Of a stretch of 60,557 nt of DNA, positions 44,299-53,675 are shown one piece after another. Below the pieces are notes generated by a model, which saw only the letters and a program-made list of their open reading frames with translations, did not search any database and was not told the DNA's origin. How positions within the stretch are numbered: position 1 is the first letter of the stretch; each line of letters begins with the position of its first letter. Source of the DNA: JAAGZL01 sp050290785. Its GTDB lineage: Bacteria > Pseudomonadota > Gammaproteobacteria > Chromatiales > Chromatiaceae. The stretch lies in NCBI GenBank assembly GCA_050290785.1, contig JBNKIR010000046.1:1-60557 (forward strand), written 5' to 3'. Both the position numbers and the translations under genes were made by a program.

Positions 44299-46344
44299 CT
44301 ATTGCGCGGACATTAGCTTCTGTAAGGCGGCGTTCATCCGATGCTGTGCCGTTTTTCTTAGATTGCGTTGTATCAGGGGCATGCTATCCGAAAGACGCCC
44401 CGTATTTTTTCCTAAGCGCTGTTTATATATCACGGTGTAGGCCAGGACGCGTTGCAGATAGCCTCTGGTCTCATCCACTGGGACGGTGGCTATCCAGAGA
44501 TCTGCCGGCATCGGTTTTTTCGGCAGCCAACCCCGTACCCGTCCGGGACCTGCGTTGTAGGCTGCGGTAGCCAATACCATATTCTCGCCTAACTCGTCCA
44601 ATACCGACTTAAGGTAGGAGGTTCCCAGGAGGATATTGATCTCCGGCTGCAGGATCTTGCTCTCCTGGGGCGAGCCCATTTTTAGTCTTCGTGCGGTACT
44701 ACGGGCGGTCCTTGGCATCAGCTGCATCAATCCCAGGGCACCTGCGGGAGAGTGCGCATCCTGCACGAAGGCGCTCTCCTGGCGGATAACGGCAAACACC
44801 CATGCGCTGTCCAGATCCTTCTTCCGTGCAGCCTCATCCACATGCTTACGATGAGCGATAGGAAAGCGTAAGTTAAGATCTTCCCATAACCCCGCCTGGG
44901 CCAGGACGGCGATGGAACGGTCATGTAACCCCCAGTCGCGCGCCAGGATGGCTGCCCCCTTAAGTTGTTGCGAACTCATGTTGTTGGTTGCGGCGCGCCA
45001 CTCCCTGCGCCCCGAGACAAATCGGTTGAGTAGAAACATCTCCCTTGACCGGACCAATCCTGGATTTTTCTCCAGTTGTTTGATGGTGGCGATAGTCACA
45101 TCTGTAGGATTAAAGTCGAGATTGTAATCCGCATTAAGTAGATCGGCTGCCAGAAAGCCATAGAAACTTCGCTCCTTGGTAAGCTGTTGCAGTTGGGCCT
45201 TAGCCTCTTTTTTCTTTCCTAGCTCAACCAGCGCCCTGGCGTTCCAGTAACGCCACTCATCGCTCGACTTTAGCTGCGGAGGTAGTTGCTGTGTCCATTT
45301 ATTGAGCAGGTCCCATTTCTGTTTGGTCAGGACATGCCGCAGGCGTTTCTCATGGAGCAGGGTATCTGTTTCCTGGGGTTGGATCCGGTCCAGGAACTCC
45401 AGAGAGCGCTTGTGTCCGCTGCGCAGCAGACGTAGGGCGATGGTATGTTCCGCCTGTTGCATTAGTTCGGCCGGAAGTTTCTCTTCATTTTTCTGCAGTC
45501 GTTCCCAGACCTTTAGTGCCGTGTCTATATTTCTATGGGCCAGTTGTTTTAGGCCATGGGCCTGGATGGCCTGCTGAAGCCTTTTCGGGCCTATGAGTTT
45601 GTTGTGTCTGGCCATCCTCTCCGGGTTGTTATGTATGTGTATCCACTGGTCGAACCACCCTCTCTCCTTGGCCGGCAGATAGCGTCTCAGATAGCGGGCC
45701 AGGGATGTCTCCCCTTCCTGCATGGCCAGTTCAATCCGGCCCCAGACCAGTTTCGGGGTTAGTTTCCCGGCATTTTGCCACTCCTTGAAAACCTGGTTGC
45801 AATCATCGGGCTGCGAACTGCCATGCAGCCATATCGGCTTGACCAGCTTATAGGCCTTCTCCCTTTCGTTGGTGGAGATCAGGGCGCGGATGTAGCTGCA
45901 TTGACGTTCAATACTGCTCTGAGGGGTGTACAGATCCAGGTAGCTGTCCCACTCTTTCTTTGCGGCCAGATGATTCAACCAGGAGCTGCGCAGCAGATCT
46001 GATACGGGCAGGTCCGGGTATCTCTTGAGAAACTCCTTAACCCTGGGCAGTTTTTTGCTGGAAAACCCGTAGCGCAACTCCCCGTACTCCAGATAAGGAT
46101 ATAGTGGGTAGTTCTCCAGACCCTTTCTGAGTTCCTGGTACTCGGTTATCTTGCCCCGCTTCAGGGCGTCCTCCGCGGCAACAAACGCCTCCCGCTCTTT
46201 TTTGTAGATGACGGCAACATCTTTGGCCGCTACCTGGGAAGATAGAGCTAATATCAGTAAAAACAGTATGTTGCGCGCGGCGTTGATGATTTGTCTCTCC
46301 AGGGGATGAAAGGGATAATATGTAGCAGAACGTAAGAATAGCAT
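44299..46344 (-). CDS. slt: soluble lytic murein transglycosylase
   Basis: Periplasmic muramidase that cleaves peptidoglycan to 1,6-anhydro products. It is 681 aa, near Slt70 length. Signal sequence (about 20-40, ARNILFLLILALSSQVAA), a long alpha-superhelical U-domain (ring-forming helices, about 45-490) and the C-terminal catalytic domain with Glu in VIRQESAF, then GALGLMQLMP and AAYNAGPGRV. ATG 46344 has a weak ribosome site and an unusually long N-region; a GGAGAG at 46300-46295 lies a few nt before Ile codons, so the real start may be internal. Confidence 0.94.
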   Translation of the reverse strand: MLFLRSATYYPFHPLERQIINAARNILFLLILALSSQVAAKDVAVIYKKEREAFVAAEDALKRGKITEYQELRKGLENYPLYPYLEYGELRYGFSSKKLPRVKEFLKRYPDLPVSDLLRSSWLNHLAAKKEWDSYLDLYTPQSSIERQCSYIRALISTNEREKAYKLVKPIWLHGSSQPDDCNQVFKEWQNAGKLTPKLVWGRIELAMQEGETSLARYLRRYLPAKERGWFDQWIHIHNNPERMARHNKLIGPKRLQQAIQAHGLKQLAHRNIDTALKVWERLQKNEEKLPAELMQQAEHTIALRLLRSGHKRSLEFLDRIQPQETDTLLHEKRLRHVLTKQKWDLLNKWTQQLPPQLKSSDEWRYWNARALVELGKKKEAKAQLQQLTKERSFYGFLAADLLNADYNLDFNPTDVTIATIKQLEKNPGLVRSREMFLLNRFVSGRREWRAATNNMSSQQLKGAAILARDWGLHDRSIAVLAQAGLWEDLNLRFPIAHRKHVDEAARKKDLDSAWVFAVIRQESAFVQDAHSPAGALGLMQLMPRTARSTARRLKMGSPQESKILQPEINILLGTSYLKSVLDELGENMVLATAAYNAGPGRVRGWLPKKPMPADLWIATVPVDETRGYLQRVLAYTVIYKQRLGKNTGRLSDSMPLIQRNLRKTAQHRMNAALQKLMSAQ

Positions 46345-46428
46345 AGTATGAAAGGGCCTTGATGGCCTATTATCTCCTGGTTCGGCGTTGCTGCGCCACC
46401 ATATTTTGCAGTGTTTGAGGAGTGTGTG

Positions 46429-46872
46429 ATGGTTGAATTAGATGAACAGACGGCGATGGAGTTGCGCAGCGGGATCTCCGCCTTTGAGGCCAAGTATTTT
46501 GGTGATGCCTCAAAGCTGCTTTCACCTCTGGCCGACGCCGGCAATGCGGAGGCCCAATACCGTATGGCGGTCATGGCCCAGAACGGGCTGGGTATGGTGA
46601 AGAATGAAGGCATGGCCTTGAGATATATGGCCTCGGCCGCAGAGTCAGGACACGCCCTGGCGCAGCACGGCCTTGGATTTATGTATATGCAGGGCGACTG
46701 TGTTGAGGCGGATGCCACCAGGGCCATGGAGTGGTTCAGGAAGGCGGCGGATCAGGGCATGATTGGTTCACTCACCACCATGGCCATGATGTATCAGGAT
46801 GGCCTGGGGGTGGAGCAGGATCTGGAGGAGGCCAAGCGCCTCTACCGTGAGGCCGGGTTTGACGAGTTTTAG
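46429..46872 (+). CDS. Sel1-repeat (TPR-like) protein
   Basis: A protein of about 147 aa with three Sel1-like repeats: AEAQYRMAVMAQNGLGMVKNEG, GHALAQHGLGFMYMQGD and GMIGSLTTMAMMYQDGLGVEQD. There is no signal peptide, so it is cytoplasmic. Such repeats mediate protein-protein contacts; partner unknown. ATG 46429 is chosen for its GAGGAG site. It diverges from slt and converges on the DAHP synthase gene. Confidence 0.87.
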   Translation: MVELDEQTAMELRSGISAFEAKYFGDASKLLSPLADAGNAEAQYRMAVMAQNGLGMVKNEGMALRYMASAAESGHALAQHGLGFMYMQGDCVEADATRAMEWFRKAADQGMIGSLTTMAMMYQDGLGVEQDLEEAKRLYREAGFDEF

Positions 46873-46914
46873 TACGTTGCCTGGATCCGGCCTGAGTCCT
46901 GCATTTCAGGTAGC

Positions 46915-47982
46915 TTAAACGGCCTGGTTTCCGTTCCTGCGTTGATTTACCGCGTCTGACAGCACCCGCAGCAGAGGCTCACTCTCTTCCCAGCTGATAC
47001 AGGCATCGGTCACGCTCTGGCCGTAGATGAGTTCCTGGTCCGGCCTGATATCCTGACTCCCGGCCACCAGATTGCTCTCTATCATCACCCCCATGATGCG
47101 CCGGTCACCGCGAGCGATCTGCCCCGCAACATCATGGCCTGTGCTGATCTGCTTTTCATGCCGCTTGCGACTGTTGGCGTGGCTGAAATCGATCATCAGC
47201 TGAGGTTTGTGTCCAGCTGCCTCCATCTCCTCTGCGGCGATGTTTATGCTCTCGGTGTCATAGTTTGGTCTGGTGCCTCCACGCAGGATGACGTGACAGT
47301 CGTTGTTGCCGCTGGTGGCGAAGATTGCGGAACGCCCCTGCTTAACCACCGATAGGAAATGATGCGGCTGAGATGCGGAACGGATGGCGTCCAGGGCCAC
47401 CTTCAGACTGCCGTTGGTGGCGTTCTTGAAACCGACAGGGCATGAGAGGCCTGATGCCAGTTCGCGGTGCACCTGGCTCTCTGTGGTCCTGGCGCCGATG
47501 GCCCCCCAACTGATCAGATCTGCCACATACTGGGGGCTGATGGGGTCAAGGTACTCTGTCCCCGCCGGCAGCCCCATGCTGTTTATATCCAGCAACAGCT
47601 GTCTGGCCAGATGCAGTCCCTTGTTGATATGGAAGGTGCCGTTCAGATCAGGATCGTTGATCAGGCCCTTCCAGCCGACCGTGGTGCGTGGTTTCTCAAA
47701 GTAGACCCGCATGACGATCAGCAGGTCATCCTCCAGCTCATCATGCAACGGCTTGAGTTTAGATGCGTATTCCCGTGCTGCGTCCGGGTCATGTACCGAA
47801 CATGGCCCTATGACCACCAGCAGGCGGTCATCATCGTCGTGCAGGATCCTGTGGATGTCCTGCCGTGCCTTGTACACCGTCTCTGCTGCCCGATCTGTGA
47901 TGGGGAATTCGCTCAGTAACTGTTCAGGAGAGATCAGCTCTTTTATTTCGCGTATACGGAGGTCGTCTGTCTGGTAAGTCAT
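46915..47982 (-). CDS. 3-deoxy-7-phosphoheptulonate synthase, class I
   Basis: First enzyme of the shikimate pathway, joining PEP and erythrose-4-phosphate. It is 355 aa, the AroF/G/H type. LLVVIGPCSVHDP carries a metal-binding Cys; GAIGARTTESQVHRELASGLS, KNATNGSLKVALDA and IDFSHANS are conserved metal and substrate motifs. The feedback specificity (Phe, Tyr or Trp) cannot be told from the sequence by eye. It diverges from dxs across 185 bp. Confidence 0.94.
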   Translation of the reverse strand: MTYQTDDLRIREIKELISPEQLLSEFPITDRAAETVYKARQDIHRILHDDDDRLLVVIGPCSVHDPDAAREYASKLKPLHDELEDDLLIVMRVYFEKPRTTVGWKGLINDPDLNGTFHINKGLHLARQLLLDINSMGLPAGTEYLDPISPQYVADLISWGAIGARTTESQVHRELASGLSCPVGFKNATNGSLKVALDAIRSASQPHHFLSVVKQGRSAIFATSGNNDCHVILRGGTRPNYDTESINIAAEEMEAAGHKPQLMIDFSHANSRKRHEKQISTGHDVAGQIARGDRRIMGVMIESNLVAGSQDIRPDQELIYGQSVTDACISWEESEPLLRVLSDAVNQRRNGNQAV

Positions 47983-48167
47983 TGCTTTCAGTAAAAATAT
48001 GGTAACAGACTGGATTATAAAACAATTTGCATAATGGTGTATGTTTGAATTTTACGTCAGAAAGATAGTCCATGGATTAAATTTAGAGGTTTATTCGGCG
48101 TAGGGCCTGTAGTTAAGGTAGAATTGGTCGGATACTGCCCGTTGTTGTATTTGAGAAGTAAATTAGG

Positions 48168-50051
48168 ATGAGTGAAGAGAGATATCCACTGCTAAGCATC
48201 GTTGATAACCCGTCTGGACTAAAGCTGTTAGACAGGTGTCAACTGTGTCAGCTGTCTGAGGAGCTGCGATCGTTTCTGATTGAGTCTGTCTCCAGGACCG
48301 GCGGACACCTGGCGGCCGGGTTGGGGGTGGTGGAACTGACAATCGCCCTGCATTACGTGTTTGATACGCCATGGGACCGGCTGGTGTGGGACGTGGGGCA
48401 TCAGGCCTATCCGCACAAGATTCTGACCGGAAGGCGTGATCGCATGAACACCCTTAGGCAGCAGGGCGGGCTGTCCGGATTTCCAAGCCGGGAAGAGAGT
48501 GAATTTGACGCCTTTGGCGTGGGCCATGCCAGCACCTCCATCAGCGCTGCGCTGGGCATGGCGGTTGCGTCCAAGCAGAAGGGCGAGCAGAGGCAGATCG
48601 TCTCTGTTATCGGCGATGCATCCATAAGTGGAGGTATGGCCTTTGAGGCCATGAACCAGGCAGGCGCCATGGATACAGATCTGCTGGTGATCCTGAATGA
48701 CAACGATATGTCCATATCCCAGCCGGTGGGCGCCTTCCGTAATCATCTGGCCAAGGCCCTTTCCAGTAAGCTATATACCAGGGTGCGGGAGGGTGGAAAG
48801 TCGGCCCTGAGTAATATGCCGAACGTGAGTGATTTTGTTGGGCGCTGGGAAGAGCACATGAAAGGCATGGTGATGCCTGGAACCCTGTTTGAAGAGCTGG
48901 GTTTTAACTATATCGGACCGATCGACGGACATGATATTGATACCCTGATCTCAACGCTGGAGAACATGAAGGCCATCCCTGGTCCGCGTTTCCTGCATGT
49001 TGTAACTCAGAAGGGCTGTGGTTTTACCCCGGCGGAAGGTGACCCGTGTTTCTATCATGGCGTACCTCCGTATAATCCTGAAACAGGTGAGATCGCGAAA
49101 AAGTCCTCAGGCCCGACCTATACCCAGATATTCGGAGACTGGATCTGCGATGCGGCGGCAGAAGATCCGAGGCTGGTCGCCATAACCCCTGCCATGCGGG
49201 AAGGGTCGGGGTTGGTGCGTTATGCCGAAGAGTATCCGGAGCGTTACTTTGATGTGGGTATAGCTGAGCCCCACGCCCTCACCTTTGCCGCCGGACTCTC
49301 CTGCGAAGGCCTGAAGCCGGTGGTGGCGATCTATTCCACATTTCTTCAGCGCGCCTTTGATCAGCTGGCCCATGATATATCTCTGCAGAATCTGGATGTG
49401 ACCCTGGCGGTGGATCGTGCCGGCCTGGTCGGAGAGGATGGTCCCACCCATGCCGGTAGTTTTGACCTCAGTTATGTGCGGACCCTGCCAAATATGTTGG
49501 TGCTGGCTCCTGCTGACGAGAATGAGTGCAGGCAGATGCTGCAGACGGCATACGAGTATGCGGGTCCTGCCGTAGTGCGCTATCCGCGCGGTACCGGTCC
49601 TGGCGTCGAGGTGTCAGATGAACGCGTGCCGCTGCCGATCGGGAAGGCGGAGCTGGTTCGGGAGGGGAAGAAGATCGCCCTCCTGGCGTTTGGTAGTATG
49701 CTGGCCACTGCTCAGCAGGCGGCCGATAGCCTGAATGCCACCGTGGTGAACATGCGATTTGTTAAGCCTCTGGATGAGGAGATGATAACCGGGCTGGCTG
49801 AAAAGCATGATCTCCTGGTGACGTTGGAAGAGAATGTTGTCTATGGTGGGGCCGGATCGGCGGTAAATGAGTGTCTGGCCAGAAACGATATAACCGTTGC
49901 GATGTTAAACCTTGGTCTGCCGGACCGCTATATAGAACAGGCATCCTCAGCACAGCAGTTGCAACTCTGTGGTTTGGATGTTGCAGGGGTGGTTGATTCG
50001 ATCAATGAACACATGGGCAATGAGAGGTTGACCAATTCTGTATCCGGTTGA
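48168..50051 (+). CDS. dxs: 1-deoxy-D-xylulose-5-phosphate synthase
   Basis: Thiamine-diphosphate enzyme starting the MEP isoprenoid pathway from pyruvate and glyceraldehyde-3-phosphate. It is 627 aa. The ThDP/Mg motif runs from GDASISGGMAFEAMN (Asp150) to LNDNDMSIS (Asn177). Glu367 in VGIAEPHAL is the cofactor-activating glutamate, and VGEDGPTHAGSFDLSYVR is the transketolase-like signature. The C-terminal domain is complete. The usual ispA-xseB neighbours are not seen; it appears monocistronic. Confidence 0.97.
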   Translation: MSEERYPLLSIVDNPSGLKLLDRCQLCQLSEELRSFLIESVSRTGGHLAAGLGVVELTIALHYVFDTPWDRLVWDVGHQAYPHKILTGRRDRMNTLRQQGGLSGFPSREESEFDAFGVGHASTSISAALGMAVASKQKGEQRQIVSVIGDASISGGMAFEAMNQAGAMDTDLLVILNDNDMSISQPVGAFRNHLAKALSSKLYTRVREGGKSALSNMPNVSDFVGRWEEHMKGMVMPGTLFEELGFNYIGPIDGHDIDTLISTLENMKAIPGPRFLHVVTQKGCGFTPAEGDPCFYHGVPPYNPETGEIAKKSSGPTYTQIFGDWICDAAAEDPRLVAITPAMREGSGLVRYAEEYPERYFDVGIAEPHALTFAAGLSCEGLKPVVAIYSTFLQRAFDQLAHDISLQNLDVTLAVDRAGLVGEDGPTHAGSFDLSYVRTLPNMLVLAPADENECRQMLQTAYEYAGPAVVRYPRGTGPGVEVSDERVPLPIGKAELVREGKKIALLAFGSMLATAQQAADSLNATVVNMRFVKPLDEEMITGLAEKHDLLVTLEENVVYGGAGSAVNECLARNDITVAMLNLGLPDRYIEQASSAQQLQLCGLDVAGVVDSINEHMGNERLTNSVSG

Positions 50052-50123
50052 TCATCTATTAACCTATCTTCTACACTGCACTTTTTTGTTAGACGAAAAC
50101 AATAATCTGGGGTTGGAGTCCTT

Positions 50124-51500
50124 ATGAGAAAAATTGCCATACTATTTTCTGTGCTCGTCGCTGCGCTGTTCATCGCGCCTGGCCTTATCGGCTTCAAGGT
50201 CCAGGGTCAGTACCAGGAGATGATTGCCGGGATAAAGCAGAGCGGCCTGGAAGTGGTCGAAGATAAATATGAACGCGGTTGGTTTGGGTCTCAGGCAGAG
50301 GTTAAATTCAAGTTGGCCAGACCATCCGGCGCCCCGGGTGATCCCATAGAGATCACCATGCATAACGATATTGTACATGGCCCTCTCTCTCCGAATGGCG
50401 GATTGACCCTGGCCTTGATGGGCACATCTTTCATGATCGATGGAGATGCGCTTTTCCCCGGGGAGGAGAATAAGGTCGTTCATACAGATATAGGTCTGGA
50501 CGGCATGGGTCAATCCATCGTCGCCATACCTGCCCTGAAACTCGCTGGAAAGCCAGGACGTCCCGAGATCCAATTCAGTGGTGTCGACGGCGTCATGTCA
50601 TTCGATGTCGGACTGTCCCAGATAGATGTAGATCTGAAGATGCCTGGGTTGTGGGTTGGGGGAGAAAATGGCGAGAATCTCAATTTTACGGAAGTGGTAC
50701 TGAATTCGAATTCCCAGTCCGGACTGTTCGGCCTGCTCATGGGTAAGGGTAGGTTTATGGTTAAACAGTTGGAATTCAACAATCCGAAAAGGGGGGTGGC
50801 GGTCAAGATTGATTCCATCGATTTTTCCGGTAATACCAGCGAAGATCAGGGAAAGTTGGCCTTTAACGCCAACTATCTGATAGACGCAGTGACAGTCAAC
50901 AATGTTGTATATGGGCCTGTCCGGTTTGAGCTGGGTTTTGCCAATATCCCGGCTGAGGTGGTGGCCAGGGTACAAAAGGGAATACAGGAGATAAAGGGGC
51001 AGGGATTATCCCAGGAGCAGCAGAACATGGCGGCGATGAGTCTGATCTTTGAGGCGGGGCCGGAGCTGTTGCAGGCGAATCCCAAGGTGGAGATACAGCG
51101 CCTGTTTGTGAAGACCCCTGATGGAGACATAGACGGAAATCTGTCCATCGCCGCCAATGGATTGAAGTGGGATGAGATAGGGAATTTCCAAACAGTATTG
51201 AAAAAGCTGGATGCCGATGCGGCTATTACACTACCTGAGAAGTTATTCAGGATGGCTGCGGAGATGCAGGCTAAGGCCGCACTGTTGCGTCAGATTGAGC
51301 AGCGAAAAAAGATGGGGCAGGACATAGAGACCCCTTCTGAGGAAGAGCTGGATAACATGAGGAAGGAGATGGCGCAGCAACAGCTGGATTTTCTGCTTCA
51401 GCAAGAGCTGGTGAAGCGTGAGGGTACGAATATATCCACCCAGGCCAAGTTGAGTGCTGGATTGCTTAGCATTAATGGCAAGACGGTGCCGCTGCCCTAA
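50124..51500 (+). CDS. DUF945 (YdgA-type) protein
   Basis: A 458-aa protein with an N-terminal signal or anchor (about 4-20, IAILFSVLVAALFIAPGLIGF), so it is likely periplasmic and inner-membrane attached. GFKVQGQYQEMIAGIKQSGLEVVEDKYERGWFGSQAEVKFKL is the start of the DUF945 domain. The remainder is beta-rich with a charged helical segment near 390-430. The molecular function of YdgA proteins is unknown. It lies 72 bp after dxs. Confidence 0.87.
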   Translation: MRKIAILFSVLVAALFIAPGLIGFKVQGQYQEMIAGIKQSGLEVVEDKYERGWFGSQAEVKFKLARPSGAPGDPIEITMHNDIVHGPLSPNGGLTLALMGTSFMIDGDALFPGEENKVVHTDIGLDGMGQSIVAIPALKLAGKPGRPEIQFSGVDGVMSFDVGLSQIDVDLKMPGLWVGGENGENLNFTEVVLNSNSQSGLFGLLMGKGRFMVKQLEFNNPKRGVAVKIDSIDFSGNTSEDQGKLAFNANYLIDAVTVNNVVYGPVRFELGFANIPAEVVARVQKGIQEIKGQGLSQEQQNMAAMSLIFEAGPELLQANPKVEIQRLFVKTPDGDIDGNLSIAANGLKWDEIGNFQTVLKKLDADAAITLPEKLFRMAAEMQAKAALLRQIEQRKKMGQDIETPSEEELDNMRKEMAQQQLDFLLQQELVKREGTNISTQAKLSAGLLSINGKTVPLP

Positions 51501-51575
51501 CATCAATGGCTGACCATGGCGCCAGCGACTGCAGGCGCTATGGTACGGATTATTCCTTGTCTCACTTCTCTCTGG

Positions 51576-51599
51576 ATCACGCGGCCCAGCCCGCGTGAT
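51576..51599. terminator. hairpin after the DUF945 gene
   Basis: ATCACGCGG, 6-nt loop CCCAGC, CCGCGTGAT: a perfect 9-bp stem. No strong U-run follows, so it is either a weak terminator or a repeat remnant. Confidence 0.4.
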
Positions 51600-51646
51600 G
51601 ACAATCATATTTTCTCCTGCCCACGCTTCTGCTTTTTTCTTGTTTC

Positions 51647-51694
51647 AAAAGCAAGCCGCAAATGAACGCCAATAACCGCAAATCTACGCGAATG
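51647..51694 (+). repeat. dispersed 10-bp-periodic intergenic repeat, copy 2
   Basis: AAAAGCAA is followed by GCCGCAAATG, AACGCCAATA, ACCGCAAATC, TACGCGAATG, all in 10-bp register. It is nearly identical to copy 1 (minus strand, 291-337). Confidence 0.75.
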
Positions 51695-51790
51695 ATGTTA
51701 TTGATGTCGCTGGGTCAGAGAATATACTTAATGATTCCAGTTGGTTATTTTTGCCAGCTTCGGACACATAGACTTAGCCATACAACACGG

Positions 51791-51815
51791 CTGTAGGAGC
51801 CCGCTCCCGCGGGCG
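51791..51815 (+). repeat. REP-like palindrome
   Basis: CTGTAGGAGCCCGCTCCCGC followed by GGGCG; the stem is GCCCGC-TCCC-GCGGGC (51799-51814). It resembles the TGTAGGAGC-type REP elements common in pseudomonads. A single copy was seen in this window and no REP transposase is nearby. Confidence 0.5.
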
Positions 51816-51890
51816 ATATGTTTGGCTCCCCATAGCCTATGGGTCGGACCATCCAGGTACAATTGAGTTTCGTTAAATAATTATTCGCGT

Positions 51891-53060
51891 TTATTTGGAG
51901 TCCATCTGCGACGTCTCTTTGAGTTTCATCTCGCCCTGCTCAATCACGGGGCTGATCTTTCCCGCAAGCACATCGAGCAGAACATCCCCCACCAATGCCT
52001 TGCGCCAACCGTGCAGTAGTTCGGAATCACTACGGTCCATCACCAGCTGTTCCAGCTCCTTGCGTCCGGCCAGGGCGCTGGGTGTGATCTCCTCCTGTTC
52101 CGCGACCAGACGCAGGCAGCATTGCAGTAGATCGATCACGGCCTCCTGGTTGGGATTGAGGGGTGCAGGACGCCTTTTGATCTTGGGCCATTGTTCCTTC
52201 GGCAGTTCCTTGCTGTCGTTGATGAGCTTTAGGATGGCGGCGCCATTACGTTTTATAGTCCCAGGTTCGAGTCCGCGTATGCCTTCCAGCTCCTTAATAT
52301 CTTTTGGCTGTCGCCGTGACAGCTCAATCAGCACCTCATCTTTCATTATCCAGCGCCTGGGGCGGTCGGACTGTTCCGCCTGCCGTTCGCGCCACGCGGC
52401 CAGCTTCTGCAGTATCGCGGTCCGTACGCCCTTCAGGTGTTGATTGCCCTTGATTCGTTGCCACATGGCATCAGGGTCGATGCTGTATGTCGCCGGATCG
52501 GTCAGTTCGTTGAAGTCCTCCTGTAACCATCGCTCCCGTCCCAGGGATTTGAGTTTTGCACTTATGTCGAGATAGATCTCTCCCAGGTATATGACGTCAT
52601 CCAGGGCGTAACGCAGTTGCTCCTTGCTCAGTGGGCGTTGTGACCAGTCGGTGCGGGAGTGTCCCTTTTCCAGATCCCGTCCGGTTATCTTTTGTACCAG
52701 ATTGCCATAGCCGATCTGGTTTCCCAGTCCCAGCAGAGTGGCGGCCAGTTGGGTATCGAACAGCGGTTGCGGCAGCCTGCCCCAGAGTTGATGGAATATC
52801 TCCAGGTCCTGCCGTCCGGCGTGGAATATCTTTACTGTGGAGCTGTCGTAGATGATATCTATCAGCGCGCCAAGATCCTCGATGGCCAGTGGATCTACGC
52901 TGGCGGCAACAGATCCGTTACTTATCTGCAGTAGGCAGAATTTTGGGTAGTAGGTCTTGTCGCGGATGAATTCAGTATCCAGGGCCAGCCATGCGCTGCC
53001 TGCAAGTCTGTTGCATAGTTCTTGTAGTTGCTCGCTGGTATCGATGTGTAGTTCTAACAT
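51891..53060 (-). CDS. rnd: ribonuclease D
   Basis: A 3'-to-5' exoribonuclease for tRNA 3' maturation. About 389 aa. The DEDDy catalytic residues are in WLALDTEFIRDKTYYPKFCLLQ, FHAGRQDLEIF and LRYALDDVIYLGEIY. Two HRDC domains follow (about 210-290 and 300-380). The start at ATG 53060 (LELHIDTSEQL) fits the family; the ORF opens 84 nt upstream without homology. It diverges from the small membrane-protein gene. Confidence 0.95.
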   Translation of the reverse strand: MLELHIDTSEQLQELCNRLAGSAWLALDTEFIRDKTYYPKFCLLQISNGSVAASVDPLAIEDLGALIDIIYDSSTVKIFHAGRQDLEIFHQLWGRLPQPLFDTQLAATLLGLGNQIGYGNLVQKITGRDLEKGHSRTDWSQRPLSKEQLRYALDDVIYLGEIYLDISAKLKSLGRERWLQEDFNELTDPATYSIDPDAMWQRIKGNQHLKGVRTAILQKLAAWRERQAEQSDRPRRWIMKDEVLIELSRRQPKDIKELEGIRGLEPGTIKRNGAAILKLINDSKELPKEQWPKIKRRPAPLNPNQEAVIDLLQCCLRLVAEQEEITPSALAGRKELEQLVMDRSDSELLHGWRKALVGDVLLDVLAGKISPVIEQGEMKLKETSQMDSK

Positions 53061-53147
53061 AAAGTTCTTATAATCCTTGGTGGATGGTGATGCAAAGGAT
53101 AACATTGGACAGGATTTTGTTTTATTCGAATATTTCTGGGTCACGCC

Positions 53148-53663
53148 GTGAAGCTGTTACTTAAACTGTTCTTCGATATATGTTTGCTAAAGGCCAGGCC
53201 TCAGGACGTGCCTGCCTCGGGCGCCCTGCTGTCGTTAACCGCTATCCTGGTTATGATCAGTGGTGTGGCCTCCATATTGAGTCCGGCATTCGGGTTGGCG
53301 CAGTCCATTATGGTCTGTCTGCTGGATGTAGCCCTTACCCTTGTCCTGTTGGCGCTCTTTCTGCATATCACCAATCTGTCTTCAAGATTGATACAGACGG
53401 CAACGGCCGTGTTCGGTACAGGGGTGATCATCAACCTGGTCTCACTGCCTGTGGTGCGGTTGCTGGATGCCGGTTCCCGGAATCAGGGATATGGGTTACT
53501 GGGGGGGGTGTTCTATTTTGCGCTGCTGCTCTGGAGCGTTGTCATCATGGGGCATATCCTGCGGCATAGTTTTAATCTGAGGTTGAGCGGTGGGATACTG
53601 ATCGCAGTGGCCTACTTTCTTCTGATCAACACCCTGGTGCAGACGCTCTTGCCTGCAGGCTAA
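53148..53663 (+). CDS. small integral membrane protein, unknown
   Basis: A 171-aa protein with about five hydrophobic helices (for example LLSLTAILVMISGVASIL, IMVCLLDVALTLVLLALFL, GVFYFALLLWSVVIMGHIL and GILIAVAYFLLINTLVQTL). There is no motif I recognise; topology and length resemble small Yip1-like or uncharacterised permease-fold proteins, which is only a resemblance. It starts at GTG 53148 and is 12 bp upstream of mpl, so it should be co-transcribed with mpl and ubiX. Confidence 0.72.
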   Translation: MKLLLKLFFDICLLKARPQDVPASGALLSLTAILVMISGVASILSPAFGLAQSIMVCLLDVALTLVLLALFLHITNLSSRLIQTATAVFGTGVIINLVSLPVVRLLDAGSRNQGYGLLGGVFYFALLLWSVVIMGHILRHSFNLRLSGGILIAVAYFLLINTLVQTLLPAG

Positions 53664-53675
53664 GGAAAGGTACTG

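Larger units (their letters stand above)
51501..51890. other. 390-bp gene-free region carrying several repeats
   Basis: No ORF of merit. It holds a perfect 9-bp hairpin (51576-51584 with 51591-51599), the second copy of the 10-bp-periodic repeat and a REP-like palindrome (51791-51815). It separates the convergent DUF945 and rnd genes, a typical place for such elements. Confidence 0.7.
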
